Shown here piece by piece: positions 16,783-26,025 of a DNA stretch of 64,000 nt. Source of the stretch: Glycomyces tenuis DSM 44171 (GTDB lineage: Bacteria > Actinomycetota > Actinomycetes > Mycobacteriales > Micromonosporaceae). Numbering within the stretch: the first letter of the stretch is position 1; each line of letters begins with the position of its first letter. The notes beneath the pieces are model-generated. The model was not told the DNA's origin. It ran no database searches and saw nothing but the letters and a program-made list of their open reading frames with translations. Where the stretch lies: contig NZ_ATYW01000020.1 of assembly GCF_000427885.1 (NCBI RefSeq), forward strand, positions 1 to 64,000. The letters run 5' to 3'. The translations under genes and the position numbers were made by a program.

Positions 16783-17402
16783 AGGTCCTCACGATCAACG
16801 GCTCCGAACGCGCCCGCGGCTCGACCTGGACGGCGGCCCGGCAGGTCCTCCAACACGCCCGCGAACGCGGCTGCGAGACCGAGGGCGTCGACCTGGCCGA
16901 CAAGCGCATCGTGCGATGCGAATGCGGACGCTGCAACTCCCGGCCCGAGCCGTGCCCCGTCGACGACGACGTGGCCGCGATCGTCGAGGCCATGATCGAG
17001 GCCGACGCGGTGGTGCTCGCCGCCCCCGTGCACGGCTTCGGACCGGCCTCGCTGATGCAGACGTTCATCGAACGCGCCGGCGTCGGCCACCTCCGCTTCG
17101 CCCGCCCGCTCACCAACAAGATCGGCGCCGCCGTCGTCGTCGGCAGACGCTACGGGCACCTCGAAGTCCACGCCCAACTGCTGCACAACCTCCTGCTCAA
17201 CCGCTTCATCGTCGTCGGCTCCGGCTTCCCCGCCATCCTCCACTCCGGAGGCGAACGGGGCGTCCTCTCCGACGCCGAGGGCATGGACGCCCTGCGCCGC
17301 ACCGTCGACAGGATCGTCGACATCGGCACCGCCCTGGCCGCCTCCGGCACCGCGCTGCCCGTGCCCGGCGAGATCGAGCGGCGACTCGGAAGGACCGGAT
17401 GA
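16779..17402 (+). CDS. NADPH-dependent FMN reductase-like flavoprotein
   Basis: 207 residues of flavodoxin fold: MKVLTINGSERARGSTWTAA is the FMN phosphate loop and VVLAAPVHGFGPASLMQTFI the second flavin loop. CECGRCNSRPEPCPVDDD is the cysteine cluster seen in multimeric flavodoxin and iron-sulfur flavoproteins. It probably reduces flavin or a quinone-like intermediate. An ATGA overlap (16779-16782) with the amidotransferase gene marks the operon. In this setting it may be a tailoring oxidoreductase or supply reduced flavin. Confidence 0.84.
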   Translation: MKVLTINGSERARGSTWTAARQVLQHARERGCETEGVDLADKRIVRCECGRCNSRPEPCPVDDDVAAIVEAMIEADAVVLAAPVHGFGPASLMQTFIERAGVGHLRFARPLTNKIGAAVVVGRRYGHLEVHAQLLHNLLLNRFIVVGSGFPAILHSGGERGVLSDAEGMDALRRTVDRIVDIGTALAASGTALPVPGEIERRLGRTG

Positions 17403-17406
17403 GCCG

Positions 17407-18660
17407 GTGACCGCCTCCGTGAACACCGGCCGGGCCGCCGGCGGCGGACTGCGGCTGCTCATCGCCGGCAAATTCGCCTCCACCGTCGCCTACGCCACCT
17501 CGTGGGTCCTGCTGCCGCTCTACGTCTACGAGGCCAGCGGCTCGGCGATCGCCGCCGCCCTCGCCTCGGCCTCCAACGTGGTGCCGTTCCTGCTGTTCGG
17601 GCTGCTCGCCGGCTCCATGGTCGACCGCTCCTCGCCGACGCGCCTCATGGCCTGGATGGAGTGCGCCAACGCCGCGGTCCTGCTGTGCGTCCCGCTCCTC
17701 GTCGCCACCGTCGGAGCCGGACCGGTGGCCCTGTGCCTCATCGGCTTCGCCTCGGCCACCGCCTACGTCTGGTTCGACGTCGCCAGTGCCGCCGCCGTCC
17801 CGGCCCTGGCCGGCAAGGACGGCGTCTTCCGCGCCAACAGCCGCCTGTGGACGGTCACGACCGTGCTCACCGCCGTCGCCGCGCCGCTCGGGCTGTTCCT
17901 GCTCGACGCGCTCCGGCTCGGGCCGACCTTCGCCGTGCTCGCCGGCTGCTACCTCGTCTCGGCGCTCCTGATCGCCCTGGTGCGCCTGCCCGCCGACGCC
18001 GAAGACCGGCGGCCTCCCGGGCGCGGCGCGGTCTGGGCCGGCATCCGCTTCATCACCGCCCATCCGCTGCTGCGCGTCTACACCGCCGTCAACGTCGGCG
18101 TCGGCCTCAGCGCCGGCGCGGTGTACGGCATGCTCGTCGTCTTCGCCTCCGAAGCGCTCGACCTCGACACCGACGACTACCGGATGGCCTGGATCATCGC
18201 CGCCTCCGGCGTCGGCGCGCTGTGCGGGGCGCTCCTGGCGCCGCGGTTCAAGTCCGCGCCGCCGATCCCCGTCGCCCGCTGGATGATCGGCGTCGAGCTC
18301 GCCCTGCTGCTGGCCTACGCCGCCGCACCGGACTGGACCCTCGCCGCGGCGGCCCTGCTGTGCTGGAACACCGTCCACACCTGCTTCCTGGTGGTGGGCG
18401 TCTCGGTGCGCCAGACCGCCACACCGCAGTCCCTGCAGGGCAGGGTGAACGCCGTGGGCCGGATGATCGTGTGGGGCTCGGTGCCGGCCGGGACGCTGCT
18501 GTGCGGCTGGCTGACCGACGCCATCGGCCCCCGGCCCGCCCTCGCGGCGCTGGCCGTCTGCGCCCTCGCCAGTCTCGTCGCCGCCATGCGCGCCCCCCGC
18601 GGCCTGCGCGCCGAATCCACCACGACGGAGCCCCCGTCCATGAAGAAAGTGAGCCAATGA
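17407..18660 (+). CDS. MFS transporter (probable exporter)
   Basis: 417 residues with about 12 hydrophobic segments. The intracellular loop 2 region (LAGSMVDRSSPTRLMAWMEC) is like drug-exporting MFS proteins of the MFS_3 type. Start: GTG at 17407, 5 nt after the preceding stop. The 3' end overlaps the glycosyltransferase start by 4 nt. Its place between biosynthetic enzymes suggests export of the product, and perhaps self-protection. Confidence 0.87.
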   Translation: MTASVNTGRAAGGGLRLLIAGKFASTVAYATSWVLLPLYVYEASGSAIAAALASASNVVPFLLFGLLAGSMVDRSSPTRLMAWMECANAAVLLCVPLLVATVGAGPVALCLIGFASATAYVWFDVASAAAVPALAGKDGVFRANSRLWTVTTVLTAVAAPLGLFLLDALRLGPTFAVLAGCYLVSALLIALVRLPADAEDRRPPGRGAVWAGIRFITAHPLLRVYTAVNVGVGLSAGAVYGMLVVFASEALDLDTDDYRMAWIIAASGVGALCGALLAPRFKSAPPIPVARWMIGVELALLLAYAAAPDWTLAAAALLCWNTVHTCFLVVGVSVRQTATPQSLQGRVNAVGRMIVWGSVPAGTLLCGWLTDAIGPRPALAALAVCALASLVAAMRAPRGLRAESTTTEPPSMKKVSQ

Positions 18661-19877
18661 ACGACCACGATCGCCCGATGCGGGCGCTGTTCGTCGCCTT
18701 CAGCCGTTCGAGCCTCGGGCACATCACGCGGATGCGCACGGCGGCGGAGCGGTTCGCCCAGGCCGGCCACGAGGTCGCCGTCGCCGCCCACGCCGAGGTC
18801 CGAGACCTGGTCGCCAAGGCCGGACTGCCCTGGATCGGGATCGACGAGATCGGCCCGGCCCCGGCCTGGCGTGGCATGGACGACGTCGCCCAGCTGCGCG
18901 CCTTCGCCCGCACCAGGCTCGCCAGCCCCGAATACGTCGCCGACTCGCTGCGGGACGAGCTGCGGGCCATCGACGACTTCGGACCCGACGTCGTGGTCAG
19001 CGACATGCGCAACACCGCCTCGGTGGCCGCCTCGATGCGCGACCTGCCGAGCTTCACCTGCCACAACCTGCGCCTGTTCCGCCACCCCATGCACGCCGTC
19101 CTGCCCGAGATCCTCGCGACCCTCCGGCAGCTCGGCGTCGGCAGCTTCCACGCCCGCAAGGCCCTCGGCGACGTGCTGCTCGTGCCCGACCTGCCGCTGC
19201 TCGACCCGCTGTCCGACATCCCCGCCGAGACCGCCGGACTCGTCTCCGGCCTGGTCTCCGAGATCCGCCACATCGGACCGCTCGCCCCCGAGCGGCTGCG
19301 CACCGGCCCGATCGCCGCCGACCGGCCCCCGCTGCTCCACCTCACCCTCGGCGGCAGCGGCGCCGGCGACAAGGACCTGCTGCGGGCGGTCGCCGCCGCC
19401 CGAGGGCTCGGCGTGCCGATGGCCGTCACCCTCGGCGTCGAGGGACCCCAGAGCGAGGTCCTCGCCGACGAGGTCCGGGCTGCGGCGGCCGGCGCCGATA
19501 TCGACATCGCGGCGTTCCGCCACGACGCCGCCGAGCTCACCGCCCGGGCGGCGGCCGCGGTCGTCCACGGCGGCCACACCTCCATGATGGAGGCGCTGCT
19601 GAGCGCCACGCCCATGGTGTTCATGCCGCACTCCGAAGAGCAGCGCGGCAACGCCGCCCGCATCGCCTCCCTCGGCCTGGGCGCCGTCGTCGAACCGGAC
19701 GACCCGGTCGAGACCGTGTCCGCCACAATGGCCTCGGTGATGTCGACGCCCGACGCCGACGCCCACGGCGCGTTCGCCGCTCTGCTGCGCTCGGCCGACG
19801 GGGCCGAGGCGATGCTCGCGCGCGTCGAGCAGGCCGTGCGCATGCACCGCATCAGAAGGGACCTCCATGCCAGGTGA
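18657..19877 (+). CDS. GT1/MurG-like glycosyltransferase
   Basis: 406 residues. SSLGHITRMRTAAERFAQAG at the N-terminus is the GT-B acceptor-side glycine loop, and AAVVHGGHTSMMEALLSATP-MVFMPHSEEQRGNAARIASLGLG in the C-terminal half is the nucleotide-sugar site of UGT/macrolide-type transferases (H-G-G...E...Q). It would attach a sugar from an NDP-sugar to the cluster product. The ATG at 18657 overlaps the transporter stop by 4 nt. No sugar-biosynthesis genes are nearby, so a common NDP-sugar would have to be used. Confidence 0.87.
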   Translation: MNDHDRPMRALFVAFSRSSLGHITRMRTAAERFAQAGHEVAVAAHAEVRDLVAKAGLPWIGIDEIGPAPAWRGMDDVAQLRAFARTRLASPEYVADSLRDELRAIDDFGPDVVVSDMRNTASVAASMRDLPSFTCHNLRLFRHPMHAVLPEILATLRQLGVGSFHARKALGDVLLVPDLPLLDPLSDIPAETAGLVSGLVSEIRHIGPLAPERLRTGPIAADRPPLLHLTLGGSGAGDKDLLRAVAAARGLGVPMAVTLGVEGPQSEVLADEVRAAAAGADIDIAAFRHDAAELTARAAAAVVHGGHTSMMEALLSATPMVFMPHSEEQRGNAARIASLGLGAVVEPDDPVETVSATMASVMSTPDADAHGAFAALLRSADGAEAMLARVEQAVRMHRIRRDLHAR

Positions 19878-20958
19878 CGACGTCCGCCTCTCCGCGGCGA
19901 TCATGACCCACCCCGCCCGGGCCGGGCACGCGCGCGAGCTGGCCGCGCGCCTGCCCGAGCTCGACCCCGTCTGCGTGGTCGACGAGACCGGGCCGGACCG
20001 CGGCAACCTCGCCAACGCGCTGCGCGCCTGGGCGGCGGTCGGCGACGACGCCACCCACCACCTGGTCCTCCAAGACGACGTCATCCTCTGCGACCGCTTC
20101 ACCGAACTCGTCCACTCGGCGGTCCGCTCCCGGCCGGACGAGGCGGTGAGCCTGTTCTGCGAATGGGGCTCGCGCACGGCCACCCTCGTGCGGGCGGCGG
20201 CCTGGCAGGGCCTGTCGTGGGCCCGGGCGGTGGACATGTACACCCCGTCGCAGGCCCTGGTCATGCCGCGGGCGGTCGCGCTCGACTTCGTCGCGAGCGC
20301 GGCGGACCCCGACGGCCCCGACGACCTCGCCCTCGCCTCCCATCTGCGCCGCACCGGCGTCCCCTCCGTGGTGACGGTGCCGAACCTGCTGGAGCACGAC
20401 GACCGCCCGAGCCTGACCGGCAACGGCTTCCAAGGGCTGCGCCGCTCCGCGTGCCCCCCGCCGCCCGGCATCGGACCGCTCGCGGCCTCGGAGGCGGCCG
20501 GGAGCGGCCTGGTGTGGCTGCCGTACGTCTCGTGGATGCGCGTGTACGCCGAATGGTGCTACTGCGGCACCATCGCCGAGCCCGCCTGGATCGGCGAGCC
20601 GGCCGACACGAAGCTCCCCAAGGGCTTCGCGAAGGCCGAGCTCGCCGACGCCTTCGCCGAGGCGCTCGACGCGGCCGACCCCGCGCTGCGGCGGGCGGTC
20701 AGCGAGGTGACGCTGTTCGAGTTCTGGACGGCCTACACCGCCCTCGGCCTCGCCGTGCCCGGCGCGGCGCGACCCGGGCCGCTGGCCGAGACCGCGTTCG
20801 GGACCGCCCTGCCGGGCGCCTTCCGCCGGTACCTGTCCGCGTCCGCGCTGGAGGCGCTGGCGCCCGCGGCCGGACGGTTCGCGATGGCCGCGTTCGCACT
20901 GGGGTCCGCGGCGGAGATCGACCGCCCGCACCCGGCGTGGTACACCGAGGAGACGTGA
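19867..20958 (+). CDS. Unassigned glycosyltransferase-like protein (QDDV motif)
   Basis: 363 residues, overlapping the GT gene by 11 nt, hence the last gene of the operon. LSAAIMTHPARAGHARELAA followed by PVCVVDETGPDRGNLANALR and HHLVLQDDVILCDRF gives a GT-A-like pattern with a D-D-V metal motif near residue 78, and DLALASHLRRTGVPSVVTVP with NLLEHDD is consistent with GT25/GT2-like transferases. The C-terminal 150 residues are unfamiliar. The call is by motif only; it may not be a transferase. Confidence 0.65.
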   Translation: MPGDDVRLSAAIMTHPARAGHARELAARLPELDPVCVVDETGPDRGNLANALRAWAAVGDDATHHLVLQDDVILCDRFTELVHSAVRSRPDEAVSLFCEWGSRTATLVRAAAWQGLSWARAVDMYTPSQALVMPRAVALDFVASAADPDGPDDLALASHLRRTGVPSVVTVPNLLEHDDRPSLTGNGFQGLRRSACPPPPGIGPLAASEAAGSGLVWLPYVSWMRVYAEWCYCGTIAEPAWIGEPADTKLPKGFAKAELADAFAEALDAADPALRRAVSEVTLFEFWTAYTALGLAVPGAARPGPLAETAFGTALPGAFRRYLSASALEALAPAAGRFAMAAFALGSAAEIDRPHPAWYTEET

Positions 20959-21022
20959 GGCGCCGCTCCCCTGAAAGGGTGAACTTCGCTGCGCGGCGAC
21001 GGGCTTTCCCGGTGCGGCCGGA

Positions 21023-21265
21023 CTAGGAGGACCGCCGGGCCGCCAGGAGCCCGCGGAGGCCGATGACCCCGATCGCCGCTCCGAGCGCGAAGGAGACCAC
21101 CGCCAGGACCAGATGCACCCAGAAGTACCCGGTCGGGTCCCCGGCGGCGTCGAACGCGAGCCCGCTCGCGTCCTCGAACAGGTTCTTCACGAACGTGGTC
21201 CACACGATCAGCGACCAGACCCCGAAGAGGAGCAGGAACCAGGAGATCGGGCGACTGAGCTTCAT
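21023..21265 (-). CDS. Small two-helix membrane protein (SCO4848-like)
   Basis: 80 residues: MKLSRPISWFLLLFGVWSLI opens the first membrane helix, then a soluble loop (TFVKNLFEDASGLAFDAAGD), then WVHLVLAVVSFALGAAIGVI. The pattern recalls the SCO4848 family of conserved Streptomyces membrane proteins, from memory. The function is unknown. The start at 21265 is chosen because a GATACT -10 lies 7 nt upstream and the protein begins at the hydrophobic region. Confidence 0.7.
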   Translation of the reverse strand: MKLSRPISWFLLLFGVWSLIVWTTFVKNLFEDASGLAFDAAGDPTGYFWVHLVLAVVSFALGAAIGVIGLRGLLAARRSS

Positions 21266-21272
21266 GCCTCCC

Positions 21273-21278
21273 AGTATC
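21273..21278 (-). promoter_or_regulatory. -10 element of the small membrane protein gene
   Basis: GATACT on the minus strand, 7 nt before the start at 21265; no clear -35. GGGAGG lies in the gap, so a leaderless or a very short-leader mRNA is possible. Confidence 0.4.
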
Positions 21279-21463
21279 CGCGCCGACGCGCCGCGCCGCG
21301 GCCGGGGCGAGCGCGCACGGTCACCGCTCACATATGGAATCCGGCGGCGCTCAGGCCGTTTTCGCGTCGATTCGACCGTGCCTCTATCCTGTGGACATGC
21401 GATCCGGTATCACGCTGTGCGCCGCTTGCGTGCATACGGTGGTCTGCGATGATGGAGACCGGA

Positions 21464-21799
21464 ATGTCATCAATGCATGGATTGGCTGATTCGAAGATGA
21501 GCCGACCGACTGGACGTGAACTGCCCACGGGGTACCCCGACCCCTCCACCGCTGGCTGGATTCGCACCGATGACCTCGAGTTCGGGGGTCTCAGCATCAG
21601 GATGACGGTGGCCCCCGGCGAACGGCTCGTCGAACTCTGGGAGCTCGAGGACGGCCATCCCCGGCAGTGGCTCGGCCACGTGTTCCGATTGGACTCCGAA
21701 CCCCCCGTCGTCCGACTCAACTACGTGTACGAGCGGCGCCTCAAGCCCGCCGAGCGCATCGCACTGGCCCGCCTCGGCGCCAAGTTCTGGAAGTCCTGA
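21464..21799 (+). CDS. Hypothetical protein (111 aa)
   Basis: Reads MSSMHGLADSKMSRPTGREL... and ends LARLGAKFWKS. There is no membrane segment and no motif I recognise; it has a beta-rich middle (LSIRMTVAPGERLVELWELE). GGAGA at 21454-21458 gives a 5-nt spacing to the ATG at 21464; ATG codons at 21449, 21473 and 21497 are other choices. Codon use is less GC-extreme at the 5' end than in neighbours. It stands alone between a small membrane protein gene and the kdp operon. Confidence 0.6.
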   Translation: MSSMHGLADSKMSRPTGRELPTGYPDPSTAGWIRTDDLEFGGLSIRMTVAPGERLVELWELEDGHPRQWLGHVFRLDSEPPVVRLNYVYERRLKPAERIALARLGAKFWKS

Positions 21800-22031
21800 A
21801 CCGGGGACCGCCCCCTCCCGAGCCCGGATGCGACCCGACGGTTCGCCTTAGTGCGCCCTGAATCCGGACCGCCCGCCCCGCCCGTCAAGCGCACGTCAAT
21901 ATCCGCTTCTCGCTCGTATCGAAGCCGTCAACCCCCTAGGCAAGCGCTCGCGCCGGGCGTTCACTCGAGTCGCCGGCCCGCACCGAGCCGGTGGCGCGCC
22001 CCGCGCCTCCTGCGATCGAGAAGAAGGAATC

Positions 22032-22115
22032 ATGCCCGATCTCGCCTACCTGGCGCTGACGGCGGCCTGCTTCATCGCCCTCGGCCTCCTCGTCAAGGCG
22101 GTGGAGCGACGGTGA
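22032..22115 (+). CDS. 27-residue membrane peptide at head of kdp operon
   Basis: [20 protein letters not shown] followed by VKAVERR: one hydrophobic helix with a basic C-terminal end. AAGGA lies just upstream of the ATG, and the stop overlaps the KdpF start by 3 nt. Position and size suggest a second KdpF-like stabilising peptide or a coupling ORF. It is not named in the classical Kdp complex. Confidence 0.65.
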   Translation: MPDLAYLALTAACFIALGLLVKAVERR

Positions 22116-22201
22116 GCGCTGTGAACCTCATCGGCGCCGTCCTCGCCGTCGGCATCGGCGTCTACCTCGTCGTCGCGCTGCTCAGACCGGAGCGGTTCTG
22201 A
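22112..22201 (+). CDS. kdpF: KdpF, small subunit of K+-transporting ATPase
   Basis: 29 residues (start [16 protein letters not shown], end LLRPERF), the exact length of E. coli KdpF. It is one membrane helix that stabilises the KdpABC complex. The GTG at 22112 overlaps the preceding peptide ORF; the GTG at 22121 is an alternative. The last base of the stop is the first base of kdpA. Confidence 0.88.
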   Translation: MSAVNLIGAVLAVGIGVYLVVALLRPERF

Positions 22202-23862
22202 TGTCCGAGACCACCGCCGGCCTCACCTTCATCGCCGCGATGATCGCGGCCCTCGCCGCCACCTACCGGCCGCTCGGCGACCACCTCTACCGCGTGGCCG
22301 CCCGCGAGCACCACCGCGCGGTCGAACGCGGCGTCTACCGGCTCGTCGGCGTCGACGCCGACACCGAGCAGAACTGGGCCGGGTACGCCCGCAGCGTCCT
22401 CGCCTTCTCCGCGGTGAGCATCGTCGCCCTCTACGGCCTGCTGCGGCTCCAGCACCTGCTGCCGCTCGACAAGGGCATGCCCGGCCTCGAACCGGGCCTG
22501 GCCTGGAACACCGCCGTCAGCTTCACCACCAACACCAACTGGCAGGCCTACTCCGGCGAGTCCGCCCTGGGGCAGATCGCGCAGACCGCGGGCCTGGCGG
22601 TCCAGAACTTCGTCTCCGCCGCCGTCGGCATCGCCGTCGCGATGGTCCTCGTGCGCGGCTTCGCCCGCAAGGCCACCGACCGGCTCGGCAACTTCTGGGT
22701 CGACCTGACCCGCATCACCCTGTGGGTGCTGCTGCCGATCTGCCTCGTCGCCGCGATCGCGCTGCTCGCCGGCGGCGCCGTCCAGAACCTCACCGACACC
22801 GTCCAGGCCACCGGGCCGGCCGGCGACACCCAGGCGATCACCGGTGGCGCCGTCGCCAGCCAGGAGGCGATCAAGAACCTCGGCACCAACGGCGGCGGCT
22901 ACTACAACGCCAATGCCGCCCATCCGTTCGAGAACCCGACGTCCTGGACGAACTTCCTGCTGGTCTACCTGATCCTCGCCATCCCGTTCTCGCTGCCGCG
23001 CGCCTTCGGCCGCATGGTCGGCGACAAGCGCCAGGGCCTGGCGATCGCCGCCGTCATGGGCGTCATCGCGTCGGTCTCGCTCGCCCTGGTCGTCGGCCTC
23101 GAGAGCCTCGGGAACGGCACCGTGCCGCAGGCCGTGGCCGCCGCCATGGAGGGCCGCGAGGTCCGCTTCGGCGTCCCCGATTCGGCCCTGTTCGCCTCGG
23201 CGACCACGCTGACCTCGACCGGTTCGGTGAACTCCTTCCACGACTCGTACACCTCGTTCGGCGGCGGCGTGCTCATCCTCAACATGATGCTCGGCGAGGT
23301 CGCACCCGGCGGGGTCGGCGCGGGCCTGTACGGGATGCTCGTGCTCGCCGTCGTCACCGTCTTCGTCGCCGGCCTCATGGTCGGGCGCACCCCCGAGTAC
23401 CTGGGCAAGAAGATCGGCGCCCGCGAGGTCAAGCTCGCGAGCCTGTACTTCCTGGTCACCCCGGCGCTGCTGCTCGTCGGCGTCGCCGCCTCCATCGCCG
23501 TGCCGTCCAACCTCGAGTCCATGCAGGAGGCCGGGCCGCACGGCCTCTCGGAGATGCTCTACGCCTTCGCGTCGGCGTCGAACAACAACGGCTCGGCCTT
23601 CGCCGGCTTCGGCGCGGACACGCCGTGGTTCAACACCGCGCTGGGCCTGTGCATGGCGCTCGGCCGCTTCGTCCCGATCGTCCTGGTGCTCGCCCTGGGC
23701 GGAGCGCTCGCGAGGCAGCGGCGCGTCCCGGCCTCGGCCGGCACCCTCCCCACCCACCGACCGCTGTTCGTCGGCATGGTCGTCGGCGTGACGCTCATCC
23801 TCGTCGCGCTCACCTTCCTGCCCGTCCTGGCCCTCGGCCCGATCGCCGAAGGCCTCCAGTAG
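22201..23862 (+). CDS. kdpA: KdpA, K+-channel-like subunit of Kdp ATPase
   Basis: 553 residues, the normal length, about ten membrane helices. The K+ filter loops are visible: [37 protein letters not shown] and [13 protein letters not shown]. KdpA selects and binds K+ from outside and passes it to KdpB. It overlaps kdpF by one base. Confidence 0.97.
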   Translation: MSETTAGLTFIAAMIAALAATYRPLGDHLYRVAAREHHRAVERGVYRLVGVDADTEQNWAGYARSVLAFSAVSIVALYGLLRLQHLLPLDKGMPGLEPGLAWNTAVSFTTNTNWQAYSGESALGQIAQTAGLAVQNFVSAAVGIAVAMVLVRGFARKATDRLGNFWVDLTRITLWVLLPICLVAAIALLAGGAVQNLTDTVQATGPAGDTQAITGGAVASQEAIKNLGTNGGGYYNANAAHPFENPTSWTNFLLVYLILAIPFSLPRAFGRMVGDKRQGLAIAAVMGVIASVSLALVVGLESLGNGTVPQAVAAAMEGREVRFGVPDSALFASATTLTSTGSVNSFHDSYTSFGGGVLILNMMLGEVAPGGVGAGLYGMLVLAVVTVFVAGLMVGRTPEYLGKKIGAREVKLASLYFLVTPALLLVGVAASIAVPSNLESMQEAGPHGLSEMLYAFASASNNNGSAFAGFGADTPWFNTALGLCMALGRFVPIVLVLALGGALARQRRVPASAGTLPTHRPLFVGMVVGVTLILVALTFLPVLALGPIAEGLQ

Positions 23863-23874
23863 ATGAGGTCCGCA

Positions 23875-26025
23875 ATGTCAAGCATGGCGACAGTGGCGCC
23901 GAAGACCCGCGGGGGCCTGCTCGACCCCCGGCAGTGGCTCGAGTCCGCCCCCGCCGCGTTCCGCAAGCTCGATCCCCGCGTCATGTGGCGCAAGCCGGTC
24001 ATGTTCGTCGTCGAGATCGGCGCGGTGTTCACCACCGTGCTCGCCTTCGCCGAACCGAGCGTCTTCGCATGGCTGATCACGGTGTGGCTGTGGCTGACCG
24101 TGCTGTTCGCGAACGCCGCCGAGGCCATCGCCGAAGGCCGCGGCAAAGCCCAGGCCGAGAGCCTGCGCAAGGCCAAGACCGACACGATCGCCCACCGCCT
24201 CATCGCGCCCGGGAGCGACCGGACGCCCGAGGCCGAGACGGTCGAGGTGCCCGCGCCCGAACTGGTGCGCGGCGACCTCGTCCTGGTGACCGCCGGGCAG
24301 GTGATCCCGGGCGACGGCGACGTCGTGGCCGGCATCGCCTCGGTCGACGAATCCGCCATCACCGGCGAGTCCGCCCCGGTCATCCGCGAATCGGGCGGCG
24401 ACCGCTGCGCGGTCATGGGCGGCACCGGAGTCCTCTCCGACTGGATCGTCGTCAGGATCACCGCCGAGCCCGGCAAGTCCTTCCTGGACCGCATGATCGC
24501 GCTCGTCGAGGGCTCGGAGCGGCGCAAGACGCCGGGTGAGATCGCCCTCGACATCCTGCTGTCGGCCATGACCGTCGTCTTCCTGCTGGCCGTGGTCACC
24601 ATGCAGCCGGTCGCGATCTTCTCCAAGGACTTCATGGCCGCCTCGCCCGACACCGCCGTCCTCGACGGCGACGGCGTCACCGGCATCGTCCTCGTCTCGC
24701 TCCTGGTGTGCCTGATCCCCACCACGATCGGCGCGCTGCTCAGCGCGATCGGCATCGCCGGCATGGACCGGCTCGTCCAGCGGGGCGTGCTGGCCATGTC
24801 CGGGCGCGCCGTCGAGGCCGCCGGCGACGTCGACACGCTGCTGCTCGACAAGACCGGCACCATCACCTACGGCAACCGGCGGGCGAGCGCCTTCCTGCCC
24901 GTCCCCGGCGTGGCGGGGCGGCGCCTCACCGACGCCGCGCAGCTGTCGAGCCTGGCCGACGAGACCCCCGAGGGCCGCTCCATCGTCGTGTACGCCAAGG
25001 AGGCGCACGGGCTGCGCGAACGCCGCACCGGCGAACTCGCGCACGCCGACTGGATCGAGTTCACCGCCGCCACCCGCATGAGCGGCGTCGACCTCGGCGC
25101 CGCTCACACCGGCGACGGCGCGGTCCGCCGCATCCGCAAGGGCGCCGCCGCGTCGGTCGCCGCATGGGTCGCGGCCCGCGGCGGCGACCCGAACCCGCGC
25201 GTCGACGACCTGGTCGAGGAGGTTTCCGCCTCGGGCGGCACACCGCTGGTCGTCGCGGAGCACCGCGACGGCGAGCCGGCCGAGGTCCTCGGGGTCGTCC
25301 ACCTCAAGGACGTCGTCAAGGAGGGCATGGCCGAGCGCTTCGCCCGCCTGCGCTCCATGGGCATCCGCACCGTCATGGTCACCGGTGACAACCCGCGCAC
25401 CGCCGCGGCCATCGCCGCCGAGGCCGGCGTCGACGACCATCTCGCCGAGGCCAGGCCCGAGGACAAGATGGCGCTCATCAAGTCCGAGCAGGACGCCGGC
25501 CGCATGGTCGCCATGACCGGCGACGGCACCAACGACGCGCCCGCGCTGGCGGCCGCCGACGTCGGCGTCGCCATGAACACCGGCACCTCGGCGGCCAAAG
25601 AGGCCGGCAACATGGTCGACCTGGACTCCGACCCGACCAAGCTCATCGAGATCGTCGCGATCGGCAAGCAACTGCTGATGACCAGAGGGGCGCTCACGAC
25701 GTTCTCGATCGCCAACGACATCGCCAAGTACTTCGCGATCATCCCCGCGGTCTTCGCGGCCGTCTACCCGGGCCTGGACGCGCTCAACATCATGCGCCTC
25801 GCCAGCCCCGAATCGGCGATCGTCTCGGCGGTGGTCTTCAACGCGCTCGTCATCGTCGCGCTCGTGCCCTTGGCGCTCAAGGGCGTCGCCTACAAGCCGG
25901 GCTCCGCCACGTCGCTGCTGCGCCGGAACCTCCTGATCTACGGCCTCGGCGGCCTCGTCACGCCGTTCATCGGCATCAAAGCCATCGACCTGCTGGTCGC
26001 GCTCATACCAGGAGTGGCATCATGA
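23875..26025 (+). CDS. kdpB: KdpB, P-type ATPase catalytic subunit
   Basis: 716 residues from the ATG at 23875 (GAGGT 7 nt before; the ATG at 23863 and one at 23884 are also in frame). The phosphorylated Asp325 is in [16 protein letters not shown] ([10 protein letters not shown]) is the actuator loop, and [17 protein letters not shown] is the hinge. It couples ATP hydrolysis to K+ import together with KdpA. A 4-nt overlap with kdpC follows. Confidence 0.97.
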   Translation: MSSMATVAPKTRGGLLDPRQWLESAPAAFRKLDPRVMWRKPVMFVVEIGAVFTTVLAFAEPSVFAWLITVWLWLTVLFANAAEAIAEGRGKAQAESLRKAKTDTIAHRLIAPGSDRTPEAETVEVPAPELVRGDLVLVTAGQVIPGDGDVVAGIASVDESAITGESAPVIRESGGDRCAVMGGTGVLSDWIVVRITAEPGKSFLDRMIALVEGSERRKTPGEIALDILLSAMTVVFLLAVVTMQPVAIFSKDFMAASPDTAVLDGDGVTGIVLVSLLVCLIPTTIGALLSAIGIAGMDRLVQRGVLAMSGRAVEAAGDVDTLLLDKTGTITYGNRRASAFLPVPGVAGRRLTDAAQLSSLADETPEGRSIVVYAKEAHGLRERRTGELAHADWIEFTAATRMSGVDLGAAHTGDGAVRRIRKGAAASVAAWVAARGGDPNPRVDDLVEEVSASGGTPLVVAEHRDGEPAEVLGVVHLKDVVKEGMAERFARLRSMGIRTVMVTGDNPRTAAAIAAEAGVDDHLAEARPEDKMALIKSEQDAGRMVAMTGDGTNDAPALAAADVGVAMNTGTSAAKEAGNMVDLDSDPTKLIEIVAIGKQLLMTRGALTTFSIANDIAKYFAIIPAVFAAVYPGLDALNIMRLASPESAIVSAVVFNALVIVALVPLALKGVAYKPGSATSLLRRNLLIYGLGGLVTPFIGIKAIDLLVALIPGVAS

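Noticed and set aside
14666-20958. Primary tryptophan operon
   Set aside because: No trpD, trpC, trpF, trpB or trpA; the linked genes are an exporter, glycosyltransferases and a flavin reductase. It would need reconsidering if the genome lacks another trpE.
21800-22031. c-di-AMP (ydaO-type) riboswitch or KdpE box before kdp
   Set aside because: I could not find the conserved ydaO core sequences or a convincing direct or inverted repeat for KdpE by eye.
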